The notes: generated by a model from the letters alone, not told the origin. A stretch of 64,000 nt of DNA from Symplocastrum torsivum CPER-KK1 (GCA_019358875.1 JAHHIF010000008.1:62001-126000), one strand, 5' to 3'; positions 17,544 through 27,666 are shown, counted from the first letter of the stretch. Numbers and translations are program-made.

Positions 17544-20420
17544 TCAAAATAATCCTGGAATTATAACGCCCACTTGATTGTTAAATATCTCCATGTCCCT
17601 TTGATCTTTTTCCTCAAAACTCGTCTTGAAGTAGTCAGGAACGTTGGGCCAATCAGCCGAATCATATTCGCCGAAGTCACCCTGTTTGCGTTTATTGACG
17701 AGTTGAGTCACAGCCAGTAATTCACCATCGGAACCCAAAACTGGCATACACAATAAGCTACAAGTACGATAATGGGTCTTCTCGTCCGTTTTTCGAGCGA
17801 CCTCAGAGTCGGGATGATTATAGAGGTCAAAGGGAATATTCACGGGGTGACCTGTTTGAGCGACCATGCCAACAAAGCCTTCTCCCATTGGCACTCGTGT
17901 TTCTATCCAGGAACCATCGGCTTGGAGAATGGTTGTCCACAATTCATTACTTTGATAATCTACAAGCCAAAGCGTGCTACGGTCAGCATTGGTAAGTTTT
18001 TTCGCTGCCTGCATCACTTTTTGGATTAATTCTTCTGGATTGCCGCTACTTTGGCTAACAAAGCTGATCGCTTGATAAAGCGGATCGATCGCTTTACGTT
18101 GCTCTTGAATGGTGAGAATTTGCCGATGGAACGATTGGAAGGCTTGCAGAATTGGCAGAATTGATTCAGTCCGTTGCCTCAACTTATCAGCATCTGCTGG
18201 AGTAAAGCCTTTTGAGTCAATTCGTTCCGTTGGCACTGCCTCAGGTTCGCTAGAAGAATTTAATTTGTTGAATGTCCGGATAATGCCGATTAGGTTTCCT
18301 CGTTGATTGACAACAGGAAATAATAAGACGTTATGAAGGCTGTGTAGGTTGGCTGGGTTGAGGCCGATGTGGATTAAGACATCGTTAAACTTGTTCGGTT
18401 GACTGCTAGCTTTGATGGATTTAGAGGCAACAATTTTACTGGCTATGCCTTGACTCGCTGAAATCCGAATTTCTGTTGCGCTACTTCCTTCTTCTTCAGT
18501 AACCAATGACCAAAAACCAGTTTCATCGGCATCTAGCAAGAAAGTCGTGGCGTGTTCTGCTTCCAGTAATTTACTGATGGATAGATTAATGAAGCTCAAC
18601 AGATAGTAAAGCGCATTATAGAGAGCTTCATCACTCTGGTTAGCGACAGAATTACTGAGTACAGCCAGAGCGTTATAAATCGCTTCTTTTGGTTCAATTT
18701 GCGCTAGCTGCTTTAAGGTTTCATGCGTTTTAACGAACTGAAGGACGACTCCAACTCGCTCGTTAAAGACCTGCATAGACTGCCGATCATTTTTGTCGAA
18801 GCTAGCCTTGAAATAATCAGGTACATTCGGCCACTCATCTTTGTTGTACTCGGGGTGATCGCCAGGTTTTCGTTTGTTAACAAGTTGGGTGACACCGAGC
18901 AATTCACCATCAGGACTCACAACTGGCATACATAGGAGGCTACAAGTGCGATACCGTGTTTGTTCATCAATTTTTTTAGCGTTACCAGCATTAGGGTTTT
19001 CATATAAGTCAAATGGGATAATCATCGGTTCACAGCTTTGAGCGACTTGACCGACAAAACCAACCCCTAATGCACATCGGAGTTCTCCTTTCCCAGGAAG
19101 TTCTGTCCACAAGTCACCTTGGTCATGATCAACTAACCACAACGTGCTACGGTCGGCGTTCATCAACTTCTTGGCGGTATTCATCACCCGCTGAAGGATG
19201 GCTTTGGTATCCAAATTAATTTGGTCAAGCGATCGCGTTGCTTCGGCAAGTGCCGCTGCCGCTCGAAGTTTTTTGGTTGCTTTATAACAGGACTGACAGC
19301 TTTCTAAAATTCGTCGAATTGGAATAACACATTTCGCCAGTCGCTCCAAGTCTAATTTTGTAAAGCCTTGTTGCGTAACTGTAGGATGATTGTCATCCTG
19401 TGAATCTCTTGAGGGCTGCAACTTGTTTAGTAACTGGACAACGGCAACTACTTCTCTGTTTTCATCTAGAATCGGCAATGCCAAAATATTTTCGGTACGG
19501 TAGTTGTATTTCTTGTCATACTCTTGGACTAAGGCAGATCGGGGGTCTTGATAGACCTGGTTAGGAATATGAATAACTTTCTTTGTCCGGGCAACCTGAC
19601 CTGCAATTCCTTCGCCGACTCGCACCTGAATATCTAAGAATTCACCCTCTTCATTTTCAGCAACGAGTGACCAAAGATCTGTCTTTTCGTCGTTGAGTAA
19701 AAAGATTGTTGCCCGGTCTGCACCGAGCAATTTACCAACTTTTGCGGTAACATCCCGCAATACCTCATAAAGAGCCTGCGCTGAGCCTTGTTCCTCAGAT
19801 TCGTTGTCAGCTTTGGATAAAATCTCGACTTGAGAGACTAAAAGCTTTCTTTCTAACTCAGCAAGTGCTTTGAGAAATTCAGACTCCGTGGGTTCAAGCT
19901 CAGATTGTAGACCCTTTAAAGCGTTCTCAACCCACGTTTCATTAAATACACATTCATAAATCCGATTATGAACTCTTAAGATACCAGCCCGCTTCACAAC
20001 TAAACCCGACAGCATCAGTTCTTTTTGTTCTGAACTGTCATTAGTGGGTAGGCTCTCGTTTCGTAAGATTTGCTTGTATAGCTGCAATAGTTTAGCACTA
20101 CGTGGCTTGCGCCTGAGGATGCGATCGCGCAGCGTCCGCAAATGCTCTGCCTCCGGAAGCGTCTCCCAGTTTTCAATGAAATGCGATCGCACTAAGTTTT
20201 CGACCCACTCCGCTTCCTCACCAACAGGAGGTAACTCTTCTGACTCGACAAGTAGTTTACACAGTTGCTGGGTAAGGAAGGGTTGTCCTCCCGTCCACTG
20301 CAACACCACTGTTAATAATCTTTTGTAATTTTGAGATTTAGCTTTCAATCCCTGAGCGATTAGGATACCGCTGTTGAGATTTTCGCGATGCTGTGAGTGT
20401 TCAGTTAGATTGGAGATCAT
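17544..20420 (-). CDS. Four-GAF signalling protein with partial AAA-like N-terminus; C-terminus looks truncated
   Basis: 958 residues from the ATG at 20420 (frame open to a TTG at 20474). Residues about 35-190 match the C-terminal part of the AAA-like domain (LQWTGGQPFLTQQLCKLL) without its P-loop. Four GAF domains follow (about 200-380, 390-570, 605-780, 800-958). GAF2 and GAF4 are close copies, sharing ADRSTLWLVD, IPFDLY, YRTCSLLCMP, VTQLVNKRK and WPNVPDYFK. After GAF2 the chain continues VGVVLQFVKTHETLKQL; after GAF4 it reads VGVIIPGLF and stops, so any effector domain such as a cyclase, phosphatase or kinase is missing. The ligand is unknown. Confidence 0.85.
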   Translation of the reverse strand: MISNLTEHSQHRENLNSGILIAQGLKAKSQNYKRLLTVVLQWTGGQPFLTQQLCKLLVESEELPPVGEEAEWVENLVRSHFIENWETLPEAEHLRTLRDRILRRKPRSAKLLQLYKQILRNESLPTNDSSEQKELMLSGLVVKRAGILRVHNRIYECVFNETWVENALKGLQSELEPTESEFLKALAELERKLLVSQVEILSKADNESEEQGSAQALYEVLRDVTAKVGKLLGADRATIFLLNDEKTDLWSLVAENEEGEFLDIQVRVGEGIAGQVARTKKVIHIPNQVYQDPRSALVQEYDKKYNYRTENILALPILDENREVVAVVQLLNKLQPSRDSQDDNHPTVTQQGFTKLDLERLAKCVIPIRRILESCQSCYKATKKLRAAAALAEATRSLDQINLDTKAILQRVMNTAKKLMNADRSTLWLVDHDQGDLWTELPGKGELRCALGVGFVGQVAQSCEPMIIPFDLYENPNAGNAKKIDEQTRYRTCSLLCMPVVSPDGELLGVTQLVNKRKPGDHPEYNKDEWPNVPDYFKASFDKNDRQSMQVFNERVGVVLQFVKTHETLKQLAQIEPKEAIYNALAVLSNSVANQSDEALYNALYYLLSFINLSISKLLEAEHATTFLLDADETGFWSLVTEEEGSSATEIRISASQGIASKIVASKSIKASSQPNKFNDVLIHIGLNPANLHSLHNVLLFPVVNQRGNLIGIIRTFNKLNSSSEPEAVPTERIDSKGFTPADADKLRQRTESILPILQAFQSFHRQILTIQEQRKAIDPLYQAISFVSQSSGNPEELIQKVMQAAKKLTNADRSTLWLVDYQSNELWTTILQADGSWIETRVPMGEGFVGMVAQTGHPVNIPFDLYNHPDSEVARKTDEKTHYRTCSLLCMPVLGSDGELLAVTQLVNKRKQGDFGEYDSADWPNVPDYFKTSFEEKDQRDMEIFNNQVGVIIPGLF

Positions 20421-20644
20421 AGTGCAACCTGGGATAAAAGCACTGGAGTTTAATTTAGCAGTTGTATTTGCCAAGCTCAGATCGTAAACATCAAGTTAGC
20501 ATCTCCTGCCTGTTGTGAGAGCAAAAGACTTTCTAAATGGCGTTGCTAAATTACAGATTGAAGGGAACTATAGCTCCTTGATTAATTAATCTTAACTATC
20601 AGTAGGTGAATAAGGGGGAAAGGCACATCGCAGAAAGAATCCCC

Positions 20645-20665
20645 AATTCCCAATTCCCAATTCCC
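20645..20665. repeat. Heptanucleotide tandem repeat (AATTCCC)3
   Basis: Three perfect AATTCCC units end a few bases before the stop codon of the ABC ATPase gene; same unit as the array at 14989-15037. Confidence 0.85.
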
Positions 20666-20669
20666 AATC

Positions 20670-22631
20670 TTAGTTAACTGCCCACGGATCGCTAATTGTA
20701 GAAAGCTGGGCAGCTATACGCCGTCCTTCTTGCTGTTGTTGAATTCGCTCTAAGCTACCCGTCGGAATTGAGGCAATCAACTGGCGAGTGTAATCCTTTT
20801 CTGGCTTACGGTAGATGCTTTCTGGCGAACCAATTTCTTCAATTTTGCCCTGGTTCATCACCATGATGCGATCGCTCATGAATTTCACCACGCTCAAGTC
20901 ATGGGAAATGAAAATGTAGGTTAGACCAAACTCACCTTGCAACTCTTTGAGGAGATTCAAAACCTGTGCCTGTACAGAGACATCAAGGGCAGAAACCGAT
21001 TCATCACAGATAATAAACTTAGGATTGAGAGCCAATGCACGCGCAATCGCCACCCGTTGGCGTTGACCACCAGAGAACTCGTGAGGATAACGATTCATCC
21101 AGTCGGGATTTAAGCCAACACGTTCTAGAAGATAAGCCGTGCGATCGCGTCGTCCTTTACTATTACCCCCACTATCATGAATTAAGAGTGGTTCCATCAC
21201 CGCTTCCCCAATCTTCAAGCGTGGGTCAAGCGAACTAAAGGGATTCTGGAAAATAATTTGCATCTCCCGTCGCAAGTGCCGCAGATGCTTCCCGCTAATC
21301 TTGGTGATATTTTGCCCTTCAAAAAGCATCTCACCATTCATTGGCTCAATTAATCTCAGCAAAGTCCGGGCAAGGGTCGATTTGCCACAACCAGATTCCC
21401 CAACTAACCCCAAAGTTTCCCCTGGATAGACCTCAAACGACACATTATTCACCGCCATAATGTAGCGTTTCGCTCTACCAAAAACTCCCCGCACCGGAAA
21501 GCCAACCTGAAGGTTACGAACCTCGACAAGAGGAGATTTTGATTGCACTTCGACGGCACGTTGCGGTTGAGCCTCATTACTAGAGCCATTGTTGTCTAAG
21601 ACATTAGATATCGCCACTTTAAAATCAGTAGCTTTCTCCCGAATCTGGAGATCACCCGTTGGGGTTCTCACAACCTCCATAAAGTCGGAGACAGTGGGTA
21701 AATACTTCCGATCCCCCTCCAACTGAGGACGACAAGCTAATAAACCCTTGGTATAAGGATGCTGCGGATTAGAAAAAATTTGCCAGACATCACCACTCTC
21801 AACAATTTTTCCCTGATACATCACCGCTACACTGTCGGCAATTTCTGCAATTACACCCAAATCATGGGTGATAAAAATTATCGACATTCCACGTTTGTCT
21901 CGCAATTCCCGCAGTAAATCAAGAATTGTTGCCTGTACCGTGACATCAAGCGCTGTAGTCGGTTCATCAGCAATCAACACCTCCGGGTTACACGAGATTG
22001 CCATCGCAATCATCATCCGCTGGAGTTGACCACCAGAAAGCTCATGAGGGTAGCGGTCTAACATTGCCAGCTTTTGCTGATTAATCTGATGGTTAATTTC
22101 CTTTTCCCCTGGCAACGGTTTACCAGGATTTTCCCGGCGGAACTCTTCCACATACTGTTCCCTCAATTGCCCATCGCTAGGCAGAAGCCTAACCTCTTGA
22201 AGACCAGCCGTTGCTTGACGTCGCGCTTCTGCGGGGGAAACATTCTGGTGCTGGAGGATGGCTTCGGTTAGCTGAAATCCACAGGTGTAAACCGGGTTGA
22301 GGGAACTCATTGGTTCCTGAAAAATCATCGATATTTGCCCGCCCCGGTACAACCGCTTTTGCTCAGCAGAAAGCCGCACCAGATTCACAGGTTCTGCGCC
22401 ATCTGCCGAAGGACGGAAGTAAATCTCTCCTTTGGAAATTCTGCCTGGAGTTGGCACTAAACCCATCACAGCTAGTGAGGTAACTGATTTCCCAGACCCA
22501 GATTCACCCACAATCCCTAGGGTTTGCCCACGATTTAGCGTGAAGTCAATGCCATCAACAGCGATGACCCGCCTTTCATCCGTCGGGAATTCCACTTGCA
22601 GATTGCGAACGTCAAGAACGGTGTCGGTCAT
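20670..22631 (-). CDS. Fused two-cassette ABC transporter ATPase (dipeptide/oligopeptide type)
   Basis: 653 residues from the ATG at 22631; an in-frame TTG lies 9 bp upstream. Two nucleotide-binding domains are joined in one chain, as in GsiA/YejF and DppD-DppF fusions. NBD1: [20 protein letters not shown] and [14 protein letters not shown]2: [20 protein letters not shown] and [11 protein letters not shown]. Each has the oligopeptide-type C-terminal extension ([22 protein letters not shown]). It powers peptide, glutathione or nickel import, with permeases and a binding protein that are not encoded nearby. NBD1 carries an insertion (about residues 150-190) between Walker A and signature, seen in other cyanobacterial members. 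Confidence 0.93.
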   Translation of the reverse strand: MTDTVLDVRNLQVEFPTDERRVIAVDGIDFTLNRGQTLGIVGESGSGKSVTSLAVMGLVPTPGRISKGEIYFRPSADGAEPVNLVRLSAEQKRLYRGGQISMIFQEPMSSLNPVYTCGFQLTEAILQHQNVSPAEARRQATAGLQEVRLLPSDGQLREQYVEEFRRENPGKPLPGEKEINHQINQQKLAMLDRYPHELSGGQLQRMMIAMAISCNPEVLIADEPTTALDVTVQATILDLLRELRDKRGMSIIFITHDLGVIAEIADSVAVMYQGKIVESGDVWQIFSNPQHPYTKGLLACRPQLEGDRKYLPTVSDFMEVVRTPTGDLQIREKATDFKVAISNVLDNNGSSNEAQPQRAVEVQSKSPLVEVRNLQVGFPVRGVFGRAKRYIMAVNNVSFEVYPGETLGLVGESGCGKSTLARTLLRLIEPMNGEMLFEGQNITKISGKHLRHLRREMQIIFQNPFSSLDPRLKIGEAVMEPLLIHDSGGNSKGRRDRTAYLLERVGLNPDWMNRYPHEFSGGQRQRVAIARALALNPKFIICDESVSALDVSVQAQVLNLLKELQGEFGLTYIFISHDLSVVKFMSDRIMVMNQGKIEEIGSPESIYRKPEKDYTRQLIASIPTGSLERIQQQQEGRRIAAQLSTISDPWAVN

Positions 22632-22805
22632 GGCTCTCAAGAACTGAAGATAACTGAGATTGTAACAACCTGTTCCCTTTTAAGGAGGTCAATCTGGACA
22701 TTTTTTTATGTGGCTGGGGATTGGGGGTCGGGGATTGGTGACTGGGGGCTGGGGTAGGCTTGAAATTGGTTGAATGGTTAGATCTAGCTTGTAGTATTAT
22801 TGTAG

Positions 22806-22811
22806 TATAAT
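22806..22811 (+). promoter_or_regulatory. Candidate -10 box for the GNAT gene
   Basis: A perfect TATAAT lies 35 bp before the ATG at 22847. No convincing -35 hexamer stands 16-18 bp upstream, so the promoter call is tentative. Confidence 0.35.
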
Positions 22812-22846
22812 TAGTGTGGTTAGACCGCCTCTCATTGCGATTGTCT

Positions 22847-23320
22847 ATGATTCGACCGACCCTACCTGAAGACACGACGGCTCTGATTGCCCTAGCGGAT
22901 GCCACCGGACTTTTCCCACCGAGCGCACTAGAGTTGTTGCGCCAGATGTTGACTGATGCTTTGGGAGAAAACAGCGACGCAGAACACTTCTGGATTACTG
23001 ACGATGACAATGGACCAGTAGGCGTTGCTTACTGCGAACCGGAGCGGATGACAGACAGAACTTGGAATCTGCAATTGATTGCGATCCACCCCGTTCATCA
23101 AGGGCAAGGACGTGGTACGAAACTGCTAAACTACGTCGAGCAGGCGTTGACAGTGCGTGGTGGGCGAATGCTGCTAGTAGAAACGTCTGGGTTACCGGAC
23201 TTTGAGCGCACGCGGACATTTTATGCAAAGTGCGGCTATGAGGAGGAGGCTTGCATTCGCGACTTCTACGCAGTGAATGATGATAAGGTCGTGTTCCGCA
23301 AAGTGTTGAACGCAGATTAG
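22847..23320 (+). CDS. GNAT family N-acetyltransferase
   Basis: 157 residues from the ATG at 22847; the frame extends to a GTG at 22814 but homology starts at MIRPTLPEDTTALIAL. The acetyl-CoA-binding motif A is clear: LQLIAIHPVHQGQGRGTKLLNYVEQAL (Q/RxxGxG/A). The C-terminal part has TRTFYAKCGYEEEACIRDFY, a usual GNAT strand-helix. The substrate cannot be predicted. It is divergent from the ABC ATPase gene, with a TATAAT hexamer in the short region between them. Confidence 0.88.
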   Translation: MIRPTLPEDTTALIALADATGLFPPSALELLRQMLTDALGENSDAEHFWITDDDNGPVGVAYCEPERMTDRTWNLQLIAIHPVHQGQGRGTKLLNYVEQALTVRGGRMLLVETSGLPDFERTRTFYAKCGYEEEACIRDFYAVNDDKVVFRKVLNAD

Positions 23321-23542
23321 CGCTCTTGTGTCACTCCAGGAAAATCAACCTAGCAGTCAACGGATAAAATCCCTATCCAATGGACAATCTAGCGATCGCT
23401 TTCCTGTTAGAACCAAGAAGAAGTCGTCGGTATCGTCGTGCTTGTGCCCTCAAATTTAGTGGTTAGTTTACTCCTTTCGGAGCCAGAAGATTACCCATTC
23501 TCCTCTCCCTCTGCCTCCCCTGCCATCTCAACATAGGTATTC

Positions 23543-24598
23543 TTACGAGCGGGAAGAGAGTAATTGCAGGGAACGAGAACCTGCGGGACATTGGATTTCC
23601 GATGAACCTGCTATAGGCGCAGTTGGCATTGCTGGGGGGGAAGTTGAAGGTTGAGCGGTTTCACAAATCTGAGCAACTGTGGTTACTTTCCCATTGACTT
23701 GAGTGACAAATACAGCGCTTGTGTAGCTAGGAAGCTGAGCCTCCTTGGCAACGGCTGTGATCATCACATTTTGCGTATTATCTCCCTGAGGTACAATTTG
23801 GTAGCGATAAGACTCAGTTTCTGTTCTGAGTCCAATGCTGACTTCTTCTATTTCTCTAGCAAATTTCCCTTGCTCCAAATAATGTGCCTGTTGCACTTGG
23901 GTTAGAGCATACATATAGTTTTTTGCTTCATCTTCTGGTTTTTGGGCACCCTGATTGATCAAATTCTCGAAAGCTTCTAGCTCAATGACCTGAATATTCT
24001 CAGGCACGGTTGTTGCTTCAGATGCTTTGTTAAATAGTGGTGTATTGGGTTGAAATGTAGTTGGTCTGGGTTTTCCCGGCGTAAGTCCATCTAAATCTAA
24101 GCGCAACTTCCCATCAGCCGTAAATTCAAAAATCGTTAAAGCAGTTTGCTCAGGACTTAGTTGGATATCAAGCTGCATCGGCTGAGTCGCGGGATTAACC
24201 AGGTAAGCTACTTTGAGGGCAATAGAAGACCCATCAGGTGCTGGCAGCACAAAAAATAAATTGTTGTCCGGCGCAAAAATAAATGTGAATAGCTTATCTG
24301 ATGTCGGGTCTTTGGCTTGCCACTGCCCTAATAATTGTTTTGGAACGGTGTCGGCTTCCGACGTGTCTTGAGTCTGAGCGAGTGGGGTTGATGAGGGCAC
24401 TTGAGCATTTACTGATGTTCCTAGTACACCTAGTAGTGCTACAAGTAATCCTGAAGTGATTAACTGGCGAGAAATCCCAAATCGCCGTGAGGGGCTAGGG
24501 AGTAGCGCCACTATGCTAAATTTCGCTTGGCTATTGCTATCATGCGCTACCTGTACCCAGTGTGAACGTGTAGGAAGTTTAAAAGTAGTACGACTCAT
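23543..24598 (-). CDS. Type IV pilin-like G/H family protein
   Basis: 351 residues from the ATG at 24598. A charged N-terminus precedes one hydrophobic segment (about 43-64, LITSGLLVALLGVLGTSVNAQ). Residues about 85-175 form a beta-rich domain (LLGQWQAKDPTSDKLFTFIF). Residues about 225-330 carry the Pilin_GH pattern: YMYALTQVQQAHYLEQGKFA, then YRYQIVPQG and VFVTQVNGKVTTVAQICE. Such proteins are secreted or surface-exposed in cyanobacteria; a role in pili is not established for this architecture. It looks monocistronic. Confidence 0.8.
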   Translation of the reverse strand: MSRTTFKLPTRSHWVQVAHDSNSQAKFSIVALLPSPSRRFGISRQLITSGLLVALLGVLGTSVNAQVPSSTPLAQTQDTSEADTVPKQLLGQWQAKDPTSDKLFTFIFAPDNNLFFVLPAPDGSSIALKVAYLVNPATQPMQLDIQLSPEQTALTIFEFTADGKLRLDLDGLTPGKPRPTTFQPNTPLFNKASEATTVPENIQVIELEAFENLINQGAQKPEDEAKNYMYALTQVQQAHYLEQGKFAREIEEVSIGLRTETESYRYQIVPQGDNTQNVMITAVAKEAQLPSYTSAVFVTQVNGKVTTVAQICETAQPSTSPPAMPTAPIAGSSEIQCPAGSRSLQLLSSRS

Positions 24599-24786
24599 GA
24601 AACTACAGTCTAGGAACTCACTGGATTTTAACAGCCAATGCTGTTAGTCTGCTTCACGAGTTATATCCGCTTATGCCTAATAAGACTTATGACAGAGGGA
24701 TGAATCCGCCATAAGCCCTAAGTCTTATCAGGTGCATCGGATGTTTAGGAGAGTACAAGGGATAGTACAAGCAATCAGACCCAATA

Positions 24787-25362
24787 TCAATTGCCTACAT
24801 TCGCATCAATTAGGATTGATAGAGCTGTCTGAGCAAAGGTTGCACCCTCTGGTGACTGTTCAATAGTTGCCATTAAGCTTGCGCCGCCGATAAGCAGCAA
24901 ATACTGCCGCGAAAAAAAGTCTGGGTTTTTGATGCCTGCCTCGGCTGCTAATTGCATAATGATTTGGCGAATTGACTCCCGTAAATCGATTGAAACCTGA
25001 TGTGCTTTGTGTGAAGCATCGGCAATTTCCAGAACGGCATTGATGAACGGACAGCCCCGAAAGTTGGGACTAGCGTACCATTCTCGCAGCACGTCAAAGG
25101 TAGACAATAAACGTTCTTTAGGTGTATTGCCACGCTCGGATACGGCTGTCTCAAACCAGCGTATCCACTGAGCGGCACGATAGTTCATGACTTCTTCGAT
25201 TAACAAGTCTTTCGAGGGAAACCATCGATATAGCGTCCGCTTAGCAACTCCAGACTCTGCAATCACTTCGTTAATGCCCACATGCTGAATACCCTTTTGG
25301 TAGAAGAGTTCAGACGCTGTTTCGAGAATTTGCTGTCGAGCGTGACTGGATTCAGTACTCAT
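24787..25362 (-). CDS. TetR/AcrR family transcriptional regulator
   Basis: 191 residues from the ATG at 25362. The N-terminal HTH is typical: ARQQILETASELFYQKGIQHV, then INEVIAESGVAKRTLYRWFPSKDLLIEEV. The C-terminal ligand-binding part holds the Cys-containing ASPNFRGCPFINAVLEI often seen in TetR proteins next to oxidoreductase or detoxification genes. It is divergent from the carboxymuconolactone decarboxylase-like gene, and two palindromes of the same sequence lie between them, so autoregulation and control of that neighbour is the simple reading. The inducer is unknown. Confidence 0.93.
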   Translation of the reverse strand: MSTESSHARQQILETASELFYQKGIQHVGINEVIAESGVAKRTLYRWFPSKDLLIEEVMNYRAAQWIRWFETAVSERGNTPKERLLSTFDVLREWYASPNFRGCPFINAVLEIADASHKAHQVSIDLRESIRQIIMQLAAEAGIKNPDFFSRQYLLLIGGASLMATIEQSPEGATFAQTALSILIDANVGN

Positions 25363-25367
25363 AGAAA

Positions 25368-25385
25368 GTAGACAAGTTTGTCTCC
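25368..25385. promoter_or_regulatory. TetR operator candidate 1
   Basis: GTAGACAAGTTTGTCTCC: AGACA and TGTCT arms around AGTT, 6 bp before the regulator's ATG. Same half-site and spacing as the palindrome at 25413. Confidence 0.75.
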
Positions 25386-25412
25386 TTTTCCCTACAATAG
25401 CATTTTGATGAG

Positions 25413-25430
25413 GTAGACAATTCTGTCTAC
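25413..25430. promoter_or_regulatory. TetR operator candidate 2
   Basis: GTAGACAATTCTGTCTAC: perfect 7-bp arms GTAGACA/TGTCTAC around ATTC, 26 bp before the ATG of the AhpD-like gene and placed to cover its promoter. Confidence 0.82.
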
Positions 25431-25455
25431 TCTGTACCTTTGGAGGCAACTGCCA

Positions 25456-26016
25456 ATGGACTTCCCCATTTACACGACCGACACCGCTCCTGAAGAGTCC
25501 AAAGTCGCGTTAGCTCATGCGAAAGAAACATTTGGATTTATTCCGAATCTTGAAGGGATTTTTGCCCAAGCTCCATCACTACTAAAAGGCTCGATGGCAC
25601 TGTGGGACTTATTTGAAGCCACCAGTTTCAGCCCCGTCGAGCAGCAAGTGATCTACCTGACAGCAAATTATGAACACGAATGTCATTACTGCATGGCAGC
25701 CCATTCTGGCTTAGCGAGGATGATCGGTATGTCGGCTGACGATATTCAGGCGCTCCGTGACGGAACACTTCTGAGCGACCCAAAATTACAAGCCTTGCGG
25801 CAGTTCACCCAACGCCTGATTCAAGCGCGGGGTTGGTTAGATGATCTTGAGATTGAAGCATTTTTAGCAGCAGGTTATACCCAACAGCAAGTGCTGGAAG
25901 TCATTCTTGGAATTGCGATTAAGATCCTGCACAATTACACGAATCACATCGCCAAAACGCCGCTCGACAAACCTTTTCAACCTTATGTTTGGTCAAAGCC
26001 TGCACTCACTGCCTAA
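25456..26016 (+). CDS. Carboxymuconolactone decarboxylase/AhpD-like family protein
   Basis: 186 residues; the ATG at 25456 has GGAGG about 8 bp upstream. The AhpD signature ExxCxxCxxxH is present as ECHYCMAAH, a redox-active Cys pair with a His, in the helical bundle (YLTANYEHECHYC, SGLARMIGMSADDIQALRDG). Members act as peroxidase reductants or are uncharacterised disulfide enzymes. Its divergent TetR partner and the two operators suggest induction by an electrophile or oxidant; this is inference. A strong terminator follows the stop codon. Confidence 0.9.
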   Translation: MDFPIYTTDTAPEESKVALAHAKETFGFIPNLEGIFAQAPSLLKGSMALWDLFEATSFSPVEQQVIYLTANYEHECHYCMAAHSGLARMIGMSADDIQALRDGTLLSDPKLQALRQFTQRLIQARGWLDDLEIEAFLAAGYTQQQVLEVILGIAIKILHNYTNHIAKTPLDKPFQPYVWSKPALTA

Positions 26017-26039
26017 ATCGCATTCAAGCTAGCTAGAGA

Positions 26040-26086
26040 GGCAATTGCGTTCTGGTTGTCGTGTGCAATTGCCTTTAGTTCTTTTT
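26040..26086 (+). terminator. Rho-independent terminator of the AhpD-like gene
   Basis: Perfect 9-bp arms GGCAATTGC (26040-26048) and GCAATTGCC (26065-26073) with a 16-nt loop are followed by TTTAGTTCTTTTT, 24 bp after the stop codon. Confidence 0.85.
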
Positions 26087-26193
26087 ATAGCCATCAGCAG
26101 TCAGCTTTCAGCGGTCAGCTTTGGGTCAAATCGGCTCTAGTTAACGGGACTTGGCTCCCCTTAATGTCCTAACATTCGTGGCTACTGCTATAC
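26086..26193. repeat. Dispersed intergenic repeat pair B, copy 1
   Basis: About 108 bp running from TATAGCCATCAGCAGTCAGC to GGCTACTGCTATAC. It is about 75-80 percent identical by eye to 32890-32996, in the same orientation. The ends TATAGC and GCTATA are mutually inverted, which suggests a small palindromic element. Confidence 0.8.
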
Positions 26194-26307
26194 CGACGGA
26201 AAAGTAGTCACTTACTGGTTCAAGCGATCGCGTCTTCAAAAGCCTGTTTCACTAAGCGTTCAGCTTTAAAACAAAAGGTTTTTCGCTAATCGCTAAATCC
26301 AAAAGTT

Positions 26308-27603
26308 CTAGGAAACTCGACCATTGATGTAGTAATCTCTTGTCCCTTTAGCATTCAGTGCTTCTCCAAGCCGATTCAACGCATGAACATAAGCGGCTGT
26401 TCGCATTGATACTGCTAATTCTTGCGAAATTGACCAAATACGGTTAGTTTCCTCGACAATCTTTTGCTTTAACCGTTGATTGACTTCTTCAAGTGTCCAA
26501 TAAAGTCCACTGCGGTTTTGCACCCATTCAAAATAGCTAACGGTAACTCCCCCTGCATTCACCAAAATATCAGGAAAAACGTAAATTCCTTTGGCTTCTA
26601 AGATTCTGTCAGCCGCAGATGTTACAGGGCCATTCGCCGCTTCAAAGATGTACTTGGCATTAATCGTATTGGCATTTTCCTCGGTAATTTGATTTTCCAA
26701 AGCAGCGGGAATCAAGATATCAACATCTAAGGCTAAAAGTTCCTGATTGGTGATGACTTCATGTTCAACAATGTTGCAAACGCTGTTCCTACAGTAAACA
26801 GCTTTGACACCATTACCTGCTGCTTTATAGTGTCGAATGCTAGGAATATCTAACCCGCTTTTAGCATAAATTCCCCCTTGGGAATCACTAATGGCAACAA
26901 CTTTATAACCCGCTTTGGCAAGGAGTTCTGCCAGCACAGCACCTGCATTACCAAAGCCTTGAATGGCGACAGTTGTCTCTTGGGGTACCTGCTCAAATTT
27001 GGGCATGATCGATTCAATTACAAAAAAAGCACCAGTAGCGGTAGCACCGTCACGCCCAAGGCTACCTCCCATTGTGATCGGTTTACCTGTAACAACCGCT
27101 GGACTAATTTGACGGCGAATGATGCTGTATTGATCCATCATCCAGCCCATGATCATCGCATTGGTGTAAACGTCAGGTGCGAGAATATCAACATCAGGGC
27201 CAATGAAATCTGCGATCGCATCTATATAACCCCGACTCAGACGTTCTAATTCCAGCTTTGATAAGGCTTTCGGATCAACGGTGATTCCGCCTTTTCCTCC
27301 TCCAAATGGAAGGTTCAAAGCAGCACATTTAAACGTCATCCAAAACGCTAATGATTGCACTTCATCCAAGGAAACATTGGGATGGTAGCGTACACCACCT
27401 TTTGCCGGGCCTCTTGTATCGTCATAGCGAACCCGATAACCTTGAAAAACCTTTAAAGAGCCATCATCCATCCGAACTGGAATCGAGACACTCAAGCTCG
27501 ATTTAGGATACTTGAGGTGTTCAATGGCATCATCAGAAATCGAAACATATTTCAGAGCGGCTTGCAATCGTTTACTGGCATCAGAAAATAATGAATCAGA
27601 CAT
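26308..27603 (-). CDS. gdhA: Glu/Leu/Phe/Val family dehydrogenase, probably glutamate dehydrogenase
   Basis: 431 residues from the ATG at 27603, with AGGAG and CAGG upstream. The enzyme interconverts 2-oxoglutarate with ammonia and glutamate. Seen: KGGVRYHPNVSLDEVQSLAFWMTFKCA, LPFGGGKGGITVDP with the catalytic Lys, and the Rossmann motif VAIQGFGNAGAVLAELL. The acidic turn after it (VVAISDSQGGIY) leaves cofactor choice open, though NAD is plausible. Length and motifs fit GDH better than the shorter leucine dehydrogenases. A strongly self-complementary leader lies upstream. Confidence 0.9.
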   Translation of the reverse strand: MSDSLFSDASKRLQAALKYVSISDDAIEHLKYPKSSLSVSIPVRMDDGSLKVFQGYRVRYDDTRGPAKGGVRYHPNVSLDEVQSLAFWMTFKCAALNLPFGGGKGGITVDPKALSKLELERLSRGYIDAIADFIGPDVDILAPDVYTNAMIMGWMMDQYSIIRRQISPAVVTGKPITMGGSLGRDGATATGAFFVIESIMPKFEQVPQETTVAIQGFGNAGAVLAELLAKAGYKVVAISDSQGGIYAKSGLDIPSIRHYKAAGNGVKAVYCRNSVCNIVEHEVITNQELLALDVDILIPAALENQITEENANTINAKYIFEAANGPVTSAADRILEAKGIYVFPDILVNAGGVTVSYFEWVQNRSGLYWTLEEVNQRLKQKIVEETNRIWSISQELAVSMRTAAYVHALNRLGEALNAKGTRDYYINGRVS

Positions 27604-27666
27604 CCTGCTGTTTCTCCTGTTACATAACTGGGCTAGGAGAGAAGGGTGCATTTACAGGAAAGTATT

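Noticed and set aside
22612..23010. 132-codon minus-strand frame
   Set aside because: Antisense to the GNAT gene and reads through G-rich simple sequence.
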